A stretch of DNA of 7,922 bases, taken from Pseudomonadota bacterium. Its GTDB lineage: Bacteria > Pseudomonadota > Gammaproteobacteria > Steroidobacterales > Steroidobacteraceae. The stretch lies in contig JAFEDW010000087.1 of NCBI GenBank assembly GCA_018241455.1, positions 1 through 7,922 of the forward strand, given 5' to 3'. Below the pieces are notes generated by a model. The model worked only from the letters and a program-made list of their open reading frames with translations, had not been told where the DNA came from and did no database searches. A program made the translations under genes and the position numbers. Position 1 is the first letter of the stretch, and each line of letters begins with the position of its first letter. Below, one piece after another: positions 1 through 4,694 of the stretch.

Positions 1-372
1 CGCCACCAGCACCAGCGGCAGGCCCGTCAACAGCCAATGCACGCAGGTCTTGGCCAGCAGCAGCCAGGCCAGCGGCAACCCGCAGACTGCCAGTTGTTCG
101 AGCGAACCGTCCTGACCATCTTCACGAAACAGCAGTTCCAGCGCCAATAACGACGATAACAGGGCCGCCACCCACAGCGCACCGGGCGCGATGTCTCTGA
201 GGCGCGACATTTGCGGATCGGTCGCCAGCGGAAACAGCGTCGTGACGACCAGGAAAAACAGCAGCGGCTGCAGCCACTCGCCGGGGCGCCGCAGGCCGAG
301 GCGCAGGTCGCGCTGGATCAGCAACCAGCCAGCCCGTGCCGGCGACACGCGACTGGCAGCCGGCGCGCTCAT
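1..372 (-). CDS. ccmB: Heme exporter protein CcmB, N-terminal 124 residues (cut by window edge)
   Basis: CcmB is the membrane permease partner of CcmA in the CcmABCD system, which handles heme for c-type cytochrome maturation at the inner membrane. Translation from the ATG at 372 gives MSAPAASRVSPARAGWLLIQ, then a RDLRLGLRRPGEWLQPLLFF segment typical of the family N-terminus. Hydrophobic stretches lie at about residues 36-50, 64-82 and 96-124, fitting transmembrane helices. CcmB is usually about 220 residues, so roughly the last 100 are beyond the window. The start codon overlaps the ccmA stop codon by 4 nt (ATGA), the usual sign of translational coupling in one operon. No frameshift is seen in the visible part. 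Identification rests on the recognisable N-terminal region, the hydrophobic profile and the ccmA neighbour. Confidence 0.88.
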   Translation of the reverse strand, partial: MSAPAASRVSPARAGWLLIQRDLRLGLRRPGEWLQPLLFFLVVTTLFPLATDPQMSRLRDIAPGALWVAALLSSLLALELLFREDGQDGSLEQLAVCGLPLAWLLLAKTCVHWLLTGLPLVLVA

Positions 373-986
373 GAAAGCTCGAGCTCGCGCAGCGCATCCC
401 CGGGGAGCGAGAGCGCGTGGTGCGTGGCGACGACGGCGAGGCCGCCGCGCGCGAGGTGGGCGGCGAGTTCCTGCGCGAACAGCTGTTGTCCGCGCACATC
501 GAGATTCGCAGTCGGTTCATCGAGCAGCCACAGCGCGCAGTCGAGCAGCAGCACGCGCGCCAGCGCAACGCGGCGTTGCTGGCCCGCCGACATCTGCCGT
601 GCCAGCCGCCCGTCGCGCTGCGTGAAACCGACGCGCGCCAATGCAGCGTCGATGGTCGCGGCGTCGAGCGGCCGCCGCAGGCCCGCTGAAAACCGCAGGT
701 TCTCCACCGCCGACAGGTCGGCCTTGAGCGCGGTGCCGTGGCTGAGCCACGCCAGTTCGCTGTGGTAAGCGTGCGGATCGCGAAGCGTATCCGCGCCGCG
801 CCACTGCACCGACCCGGACTCGAGCGGCAGGAGCCCTGCGAGTGCGCGCAGCAGCGTGGATTTTCCGGCGCCGTTGGCGCCCGTGACCTGCAGGCATTGG
901 CCGGCAGCCAGCTCGAAGCGCAGTCCGCGCAGCACGTGCAGGTCGCCACGCCAGAGATGCAGGTCGTGTGCTGCGAGCAGTGTCAT
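369..986 (-). CDS. ccmA: Heme exporter ATP-binding protein CcmA
   Basis: This is a 205-residue ABC-type ATPase, the normal CcmA length. In this family it powers CcmABCD-dependent release of the heme chaperone holo-CcmE during cytochrome c maturation. Visible motifs are Walker A GANGAGKST (36-44), an ABC signature variant MSAGQQRRVALAR (132-144), Walker B LWLLDEPTANLD (152-163) and the switch histidine in VATHH (H189). The signature begins MSAGQ rather than LSGGQ, as is common in CcmA. I chose the ATG at 986 because MTLLAAHDLHLWRG matches the usual CcmA start. A GTG at 1013 is in frame but lies inside tRNA-Leu. The chosen ATG shares its A with the last base of the tRNA CCA, and no Shine-Dalgarno sequence precedes it because the upstream bases are the tRNA acceptor and T arms. 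Expression therefore probably depends on read-through from the tRNA promoter or on an unrecognised promoter. Confidence 0.93.
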   Translation of the reverse strand: MTLLAAHDLHLWRGDLHVLRGLRFELAAGQCLQVTGANGAGKSTLLRALAGLLPLESGSVQWRGADTLRDPHAYHSELAWLSHGTALKADLSAVENLRFSAGLRRPLDAATIDAALARVGFTQRDGRLARQMSAGQQRRVALARVLLLDCALWLLDEPTANLDVRGQQLFAQELAAHLARGGLAVVATHHALSLPGDALRELELS

Positions 987-1300
987 GGTGCGGACGGCGG
1001 GACTCGAACCCACACTCCCTTTTCAAGGAAGCAGATTTTCCTGCCACTTCGGCTTTCGCCGCCGCCCGCGCGCGTCGCGCGGCGTTCGTGGTCTGGACTA
1101 TCCCTTCGCCCTGGCCGGAGGTTTCCGGCGGTAGGCGCCGCCCGTCTAGTCTCTACACCTTCCCCTCGCGGGGCGTGGCTCGGGATTGGCCTGGATCGAA
1201 AGCGGTAGCGTTCCCCGAGTTTGGGCGGTTCTGCACCGCGGGTTTCCCCCCGGGCACTCCGGTCAAAGTCTGCTGCGTATACCAGTTTCGCCACGTCCGC
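986..1300 (-). tRNA. tRNA-Leu(UAA), interrupted by a group I intron
   Basis: The 5' exon is 1300-1266 (35 nt) and the 3' exon 1039-986 (54 nt), giving an 89-nt mature tRNA with encoded CCA. The acceptor strands GCGGACG and CGTCCGC pair perfectly. The anticodon stem GCAGA/TCTGC pairs perfectly only when the exons are joined, giving the 7-base loop CTTAAAA with anticodon TAA at 34-36. A long variable arm (CTTCC, TTGAAAA, GGGAG region) and the T arm GTGGGTTCGAGTCCCGC follow, as expected for class II tRNA-Leu. It is third in the cluster Gly-Cys-Leu, matching the E. coli order in which leuZ is also tRNA-Leu(UAA). The terminal A at 986 is also the first base of the ccmA start codon. Without splicing out 226 nt, this gene could not yield a functional tRNA. 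Confidence 0.93.
1040..1265 (-). ncRNA. Group I self-splicing intron (probably subgroup IC3) in the tRNA-Leu(UAA) anticodon loop
   Basis: This is a 226-nt insertion between U34 and A35. Visible core elements, in transcript order: P1, exon ACTT (1269-1266) with guide GAGT (1259-1256), placing a U-G wobble at the 5' splice site; P3, CCGCCC (1228-1223) with GGGCGG (1143-1138); P4, CTCGGG (1219-1214) with CCCGAG (1184-1179); a P6a hairpin CCCC-GCGA-GGGG (1173-1162); P7, GACTA (1151-1147) with TAGTC (1100-1096); P8, GCCGGA/TCCGGC (1129-1114); P9, CCAC (1091-1088) with GTGG (1047-1044), containing GGC-GAAA-GCC (1060-1051); and a terminal G at 1040. The P7-region string GTGTAGAGACTAGACGG is, from memory, the same as in the Azoarcus tRNA-Ile intron. 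No protein is encoded inside it, so splicing is expected to need only guanosine and magnesium. P2 and P5 are less clear to me by eye. Subgroup assignment is inference from size and core similarity. Confidence 0.92.
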
Positions 1301-1309
1301 AATCGGTGC

Positions 1310-1383
1310 TGGAGGCTAGGGTCGGAATCGAACCGGCGTACACGGCTTTGCAGGCCGCTGCATGACCACTCTGCCACCTAGCC
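1310..1383 (-). tRNA. tRNA-Cys(GCA)
   Basis: This is a 74-nt cloverleaf with encoded CCA. The acceptor strands GGCTAGG and CCTAGCC pair perfectly, followed by discriminator T (U73, the cysteine identity base) and CCA. The anticodon loop is CTGCAAA, giving GCA on a GCGGC/GCCGT stem, and the T loop is GGTTCGATTCC. It lies 13 nt after tRNA-Gly and 9 nt before tRNA-Leu, so the three are almost certainly processed from one precursor. Confidence 0.97.
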
Positions 1384-1396
1384 TTCAAAGAGTGAT

Positions 1397-1472
1397 TGGA
1401 GCGGGAAACGAGGCTCGAACTCGCGACCTCAACCTTGGCAAGGTTGCGCTCTACCAACTGAGCTATTCCCGC
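1397..1472 (-). tRNA. tRNA-Gly(GCC)
   Basis: This is a 76-nt cloverleaf, the first gene of the tRNA cluster. The acceptor GCGGGAA pairs with TTCCCGC, followed by discriminator T and encoded CCA. The D arm is AGCTCAGTTGGTAGAGC, the anticodon loop TTGCCAA (anticodon GCC) and the T arm GCGAGTTCGAGCCTCG. The sequence is very close to what I remember of E. coli glyW. Its 5' end is about a dozen bases downstream of the predicted transcription start of the cluster promoter. Confidence 0.97.
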
Positions 1473-1490
1473 ACCGTCAGGAAGGCGGGA

Positions 1491-1518
1491 ATTGTAGGGC
1501 GTAGCGGCCCCAAGTCAA
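1491..1518 (-). promoter_or_regulatory. Sigma70-type promoter of the tRNA-Gly-Cys-Leu cluster
   Basis: The -35 box TTGACT is at 1518-1513 and the -10 box TACAAT at 1496-1491, separated by 16 bp. Each differs from consensus at one position. The predicted start falls near 1484, leaving a leader of about 12 nt before tRNA-Gly. The bases after the -10 box, TCCCGCC, form a GC-rich discriminator of the type found at stringently controlled stable-RNA promoters; that regulatory reading is inference. The promoter fills most of the 57-bp gap between the ompW-like stop codon and tRNA-Gly, and it could also supply transcripts reaching ccmAB. Confidence 0.8.
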
Positions 1519-1529
1519 GGAATCCTAAG

Positions 1530-2228
1530 CTAAAACGCGTAGCCGACCGACAGCACCAGCGTCGATGGATTGAACTTGATATGGGTCTTGCGGATCACCC
1601 CGGCGGTATCGCCGACGTAATCGCTGTTGACCTTGGCCACGTCGTACGAGGCGTAGGCGCTCCAGTTGTCCTTGATGTGCCAGCGCAATCCGGCGGTAAA
1701 TACCGGCCCGGTCGAGCTGCTCAGCTTGATCGCCGTCGGGCCGCCGTTGGCGGCATCGCCCGCCGCGGTCGACTTCAGGTCGTAGAAGCGCGTGTAGTTG
1801 ACGCCCGCTCCCAGGTAGGGGCGCAACGCCGCGTCTTCATCGCGGAACACGTAGTTGACGAGGATCGAGGGCGAAAACCATTTCGCGGTCGAGACGACCT
1901 GGCCGTTGAACGGCACGGAACCCAGCGTCGCCGGGCCTTTGCCGACCGTTTCGGTCTTCGGTGGCACACCCGCCGCGAGCTGTGCGACGAAATGCGGTGA
2001 GAGCCGGCGCAGGTAGGCGAAATACGGCGTCGTGACGTTCTTGACATCGACGTTGACACCCGGCGGCACGTACGGGCCGGTGAGGTCGTCGGCCTTGGCG
2101 TCGTACATGACGATGTATGCACCGACGCGCACTTCGTTGTTCGCCATGTTGCCGGCAGCCCACGCCGAAGCGCCGGCCGACAGAACGGCGAGCGCCACGC
2201 CTGCTGTGATCATGTTTCGGTTATTCAT
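1530..2228 (-). CDS. OmpW-family outer-membrane protein
   Basis: This 232-residue precursor should form a small eight-stranded outer-membrane barrel; OmpW/AlkL-type proteins pass small hydrophobic molecules through the outer membrane. The N-terminus MNNRNMITAGVALAVLSAGA, ending in ASAWAAG, is a signal peptide with likely cleavage near residues 23-25. Family marks are the early VRVGAYIVMYDAK strand, the RPYLGAGVNYTRFYD motif in the middle, alternating amphipathic strands, and a C-terminal VLSVGYAF ending in the terminal aromatic residue that outer-membrane barrels use as an assembly signal. I chose the ATG at 2228 because it gives a clean signal peptide; the frame runs open further upstream but only as antisense-like sequence in the lipase gene. 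The start lies one base after the lipase stop (TGACATG), and a G-run in the last lipase codons may act as ribosome binding site, so translation is probably coupled. The substrate is unknown. Confidence 0.88.
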   Translation of the reverse strand: MNNRNMITAGVALAVLSAGASAWAAGNMANNEVRVGAYIVMYDAKADDLTGPYVPPGVNVDVKNVTTPYFAYLRRLSPHFVAQLAAGVPPKTETVGKGPATLGSVPFNGQVVSTAKWFSPSILVNYVFRDEDAALRPYLGAGVNYTRFYDLKSTAAGDAANGGPTAIKLSSSTGPVFTAGLRWHIKDNWSAYASYDVAKVNSDYVGDTAGVIRKTHIKFNPSTLVLSVGYAF

Positions 2229-2229
2229 G

Positions 2230-3864
2230 TCAGCCCCCCAGGAATTGGCTGAAAAAGCCGCGCGCCGCGGCCGAGCAGAACGGCGCGACCGTGGTGTGAT
2301 AGCTCTGAACCACGGCGAATTGGCCCGCCTGGTCGGCCGCCGCGGCATCTCCGCCGGCGGCCACAGTCGAATCGTAGGCGGCCTGGTATATAGCGCCCTT
2401 GGCGGTGGCGAATCCGCCCTCTGCGAGCGCAAACGGATCACCCGCGCCGAGGCCCGCCTCGAGATCCAGGACAGTTACCAGGCTGGTCGGAATGGCAACA
2501 GCGGTGCGCGCGACCGGTACACCCTGCGCCTCCCACCAATAGGAGATGGTGATCGTGTTGACCGGAAAGAACACGACCGGATCGTTCCCGCCGCCGCACA
2601 TCAGCACCGGTACCTGCGGGATCCAGCTACGAAGGTCATTCTGTTTGAACGCCAATCGCAGCGTATTCGTCGGCGCGGTGGCCAGCTGGAATGTAGGTTG
2701 CGGCAACAGCGCCCCGTCCGGCTGCCCCGCCGCATCAGCGACATAGGCGACGCGGAAACTGTTCTTCACCAGGTTCATCGTCCCGAACCCCAACCTGAAC
2801 AGCGGCGTCCTCGGATCATTCGGATCACTGGGTTCGGCAAGCAGCGCGTCGAGAGTCGCATTGCCCGTAACGGGCGTCGTGCTATTGAACAGCTGCAGCT
2901 GCGGCAGTTTGCCCGTGCTGATGAGCGTGTCGATCGGCGTGGTGCTCGGCAGCAGCCCTTCGATGCTGGCCGAATAGGCGTCTTCGAAGATGTCGCTGGT
3001 CGCCGAGTAAATGTTGCCGTAGGACTTCTGGTAGCTGGTGGTCAGTAGCGGTGTAAAGATCGTCGAACCGAGGTTCACCTTGCCGAAGAACACCGCATCG
3101 CCGAAGGCCTCGAGCGCATACGGTCCCGACATCGGCGCCGACGCGGTGACCGTCATTCCGGCGGCCTGCAGCGCCTTGTGCGTCGCCATCGCGACGTAGC
3201 CGCCCTGCGAGTAACCGCTGATGAACAACTGGCCGTTGTCGGTGGTCGTGCTCGCCAGCACCTTGCCCAGCGCCTTGCGCGCGGCGGTGAGCGCGTCGAT
3301 CATGTCCTTCGATTGCGCATCGGCGTTCAGGTACGGGTGGAACGTGCCGTCCGAGGTGTCGTAGCCGACGTAGTTCGGCGCGACGACGATGTAGCCCTGC
3401 GCGGCGAACATCGCGGCGATCAGCGCCCCTTCGCTGTTGTTCGGGTCGGTGATGTCAGCGAGGTTCGCCGCCTTGTCGGTCTGCGTGCCGTGCGCATACA
3501 ACAGGATCGGGCGCGGCCCTGAGCAGGCCGGCGCTGCACCGGTCGGGATCATCAGCGCCGCGGAGGCGCTGGCCGGCACATCGCCTGTCGGGCTGGCGTT
3601 GACCGTGTAGTAATGCATGTAGTTGAAATCGACGCCGCAGGCCGGCGCACCGGTCACCTGCAGCAACTGCGTACCCGAGGCACTGGCGCCGAGCTCGGCG
3701 GCGAGCGTCATTGCGTCGACGGAGGCGATGCGGAACGGCGGGTTCTCCACCAGCGTACCGCGCGTAGTGCTGTTGTCGACGGCGGACGTGGGCGTGTCGC
3801 TGCCGCAGGCGGTCAGCACCGCAACCGAGCACAACAACGCGATTCGCAAAGCGAGAGTCTTCAT
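2230..3864 (-). CDS. Exported alpha/beta-hydrolase lipoprotein, lipase/esterase-like
   Basis: This is a 544-residue protein starting MKTLALRIALLCSVAVLTAC. That is a lipoprotein signal with lipobox LTAC; C20 is followed by Gly and Ser, not Asp, so outer-membrane sorting is likely. The alpha/beta-hydrolase set is complete: oxyanion region YAHGT (H125-G126), nucleophile elbow GYSQGG with Ser219, a likely acid Asp428 in CGGGNDP, and a likely base His523 in QSYHTT. About 200 residues between Ser and Asp probably include a lid or cap. Cysteines 76, 114, 423 and 530 could form disulfides in the periplasm. The architecture resembles large secreted lipases and esterases; whether the substrate is triglyceride, polyester or another ester cannot be told from sequence. 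The ATG at 3864 is supported by AGGAGG 5 nt upstream; the longer open frame to 4005 would run through tRNA-Pro. The gene is followed directly by the ompW-like gene. Confidence 0.85.
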   Translation of the reverse strand: MKTLALRIALLCSVAVLTACGSDTPTSAVDNSTTRGTLVENPPFRIASVDAMTLAAELGASASGTQLLQVTGAPACGVDFNYMHYYTVNASPTGDVPASASAALMIPTGAAPACSGPRPILLYAHGTQTDKAANLADITDPNNSEGALIAAMFAAQGYIVVAPNYVGYDTSDGTFHPYLNADAQSKDMIDALTAARKALGKVLASTTTDNGQLFISGYSQGGYVAMATHKALQAAGMTVTASAPMSGPYALEAFGDAVFFGKVNLGSTIFTPLLTTSYQKSYGNIYSATSDIFEDAYSASIEGLLPSTTPIDTLISTGKLPQLQLFNSTTPVTGNATLDALLAEPSDPNDPRTPLFRLGFGTMNLVKNSFRVAYVADAAGQPDGALLPQPTFQLATAPTNTLRLAFKQNDLRSWIPQVPVLMCGGGNDPVVFFPVNTITISYWWEAQGVPVARTAVAIPTSLVTVLDLEAGLGAGDPFALAEGGFATAKGAIYQAAYDSTVAAGGDAAAADQAGQFAVVQSYHTTVAPFCSAAARGFFSQFLGG

Positions 3865-3869
3865 GCCTG

Positions 3870-3875
3870 CCTCCT
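3870..3875 (-). promoter_or_regulatory. Ribosome binding site of the lipase gene
   Basis: AGGAGG, a perfect Shine-Dalgarno core, sits 5 nt before the ATG at 3864. It decides the start codon in favour of the lipoprotein signal peptide over in-frame upstream starts that lie in tRNA-Pro. Confidence 0.85.
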
Positions 3876-3904
3876 GACCCCATGGCGGCGAAACTTGAGG
3901 GGAA

Positions 3905-3910
3905 ATTCTA
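3905..3910 (-). promoter_or_regulatory. Candidate -10 box for the lipase-ompW unit (weak)
   Basis: TAGAAT matches the -10 consensus at five of six positions and lies 40 nt before the lipase ATG, a normal leader distance. At 17-18 bp upstream the -35 region is poor (AGCGCG or TAGCGC) and overlaps a GC palindrome, so transcription would need an activator or an alternative factor. Otherwise the unit is read from the upstream tRNA-Pro/pheST transcript. Treat as tentative. Confidence 0.35.
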
Positions 3911-3918
3911 CGCCAGAT

Positions 3919-3932
3919 GCGCGCATGCGCGC
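3919..3932. repeat. 14-bp perfect palindrome upstream of the lipase gene
   Basis: GCGCGCATGCGCGC reads identically on both strands. It sits in the gap between tRNA-Pro and the lipase, just upstream of the candidate -10 box, where a repressor or activator could bind. No T-run follows on either strand, so it is not a rho-independent terminator. It could equally be a chance alternating purine-pyrimidine tract in GC-rich DNA. Confidence 0.6.
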
Positions 3933-3954
3933 TAAGTGAAAACCGAGGGTTCGA

Positions 3955-4033
<79 letters not shown>

Positions 4034-4053
4034 ACCGTAAGCGAAATGATAGG

Positions 4054-4410
4054 TCAGCGCCGCAGGATGCGCAGCACTTCTTCCAGTTCGAGGCGTACCT
4101 GGCGAACGATCTGCTGGCTCTGGCTGACGTCGGTGCGCGCTTCATCGCCGCCCAGCTTGTTGCGCGCGCCGCCGATCGTGAAGCCCTGCTCGTACAGGAG
4201 GCTGCGGATCTGGCGGATGACGATGACGTCCTGGCGCTGATAGTAGCGGCGGTTGCCGCGACGCTTGACCGGCTTGAGCTGCGGGAACTCCTGTTCCCAG
4301 TAGCGCAGCACGTGCGGCTTGACGCCGCACAGCTCGCTGACTTCGCCGATGGTGAAATAACGCTTGCCGGGAATCGCCGGCAATTCGTTATTGTTCTTTG
4401 CTTCCAGCAT
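4054..4410 (-). CDS. MerR-family transcriptional regulator
   Basis: This is a 118-residue DNA-binding protein. Residues about 18-85 form a MerR winged helix-turn-helix: YFTIGEVSELCGVKPHVLRY followed by WEQEF, then the wing residues RRGNRRYY and a second helical pair with LLYEQGFTIGGARNKL. The remaining 30 or so residues, including VRLELEEVLRILRR, look like a dimerising helix. There is no C-terminal effector domain and no metal-binding cysteine cluster (only C28, in the HTH), so this is not a mercury- or redox-type MerR; its ligand and targets are unknown. The ATG at 4410 gives the canonical N-terminus and lies within the last codons of ihfA, overlapping by 23 nt in another frame, so translation is likely coupled. 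This gene regularly follows ihfA in gammaproteobacteria, which suggests a conserved but uncharacterised housekeeping role. Confidence 0.92.
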   Translation of the reverse strand: MLEAKNNNELPAIPGKRYFTIGEVSELCGVKPHVLRYWEQEFPQLKPVKRRGNRRYYQRQDVIVIRQIRSLLYEQGFTIGGARNKLGGDEARTDVSQSQQIVRQVRLELEEVLRILRR

Positions 4411-4690
4411 ATGCCTCGACCCGTGCCTTGAGCTTCTGCCCTGGCCGGAATGTGACAACACGCCGCGCGCTGATCGGAATCTCCTCGCCGGTTTTCGGAT
4501 TGCGACCGGGCCGCTGATTCTTGTCGCGCAGATCGAAGTTGCCGAAGCCCGAGAGTTTAACCTGTTCGCCGGTCGCGAGCGCGCCGCGCACTTCCTCGAA
4601 AAACAGATCGACGAGTTCGCGCGCCTCACGCTTGTTCAGGCCGAGCTGATTGAAGAGCGCCTCGGCCATTTCTGCTTTCGTGAGAGCCAT
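4388..4690 (-). CDS. ihfA: Integration host factor subunit alpha
   Basis: IHF-alpha pairs with IHF-beta to bind and sharply bend specific DNA sites, helping recombination, replication and sigma54-dependent transcription. The 100-residue product has the family length. The N-terminal dimerising helices begin MALTKAEMAEALFNQLGLNK. The DNA-binding arm includes FGNFDLRDKNQRPGRNPKTG with Pro65, the residue that intercalates between base pairs, followed by EEIPISARRVVTFRPGQKLK. The long arm and the position after pheT favour IHF-alpha over HU or IHF-beta. It starts 4 nt after the pheT stop codon, so it is probably in the pheST transcript as in E. coli. The preceding AAGAG is only a weak ribosome binding site, which fits translational coupling to pheT. 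Confidence 0.97.
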   Translation of the reverse strand: MALTKAEMAEALFNQLGLNKREARELVDLFFEEVRGALATGEQVKLSGFGNFDLRDKNQRPGRNPKTGEEIPISARRVVTFRPGQKLKARVEAYAGSKEQ

Positions 4691-4694
4691 CGTT

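Noticed and set aside
983..1381. Open frames on both strands across the tRNA cluster and intron
   Set aside because: They run through tRNA exons and the intron core. Their translations mirror structured RNA sequence, and no homing endonuclease motif is present.
2032..3048. A 338-codon plus-strand open frame opposite the lipase and ompW-like genes
   Set aside because: It is antisense to two genes with clear signal peptides and catalytic or barrel motifs, and the product is Arg-rich and low in recognisable structure.
4046..4074. Possible separate promoter for tRNA-Pro with -10 TATCAT at 4051-4046
   Set aside because: The -10 box is fair, but the -35 region at 16-18 bp spacing matches only two of six positions, so I do not list it. 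Read-through from the pheST-ihfA-merR unit is enough to explain expression.
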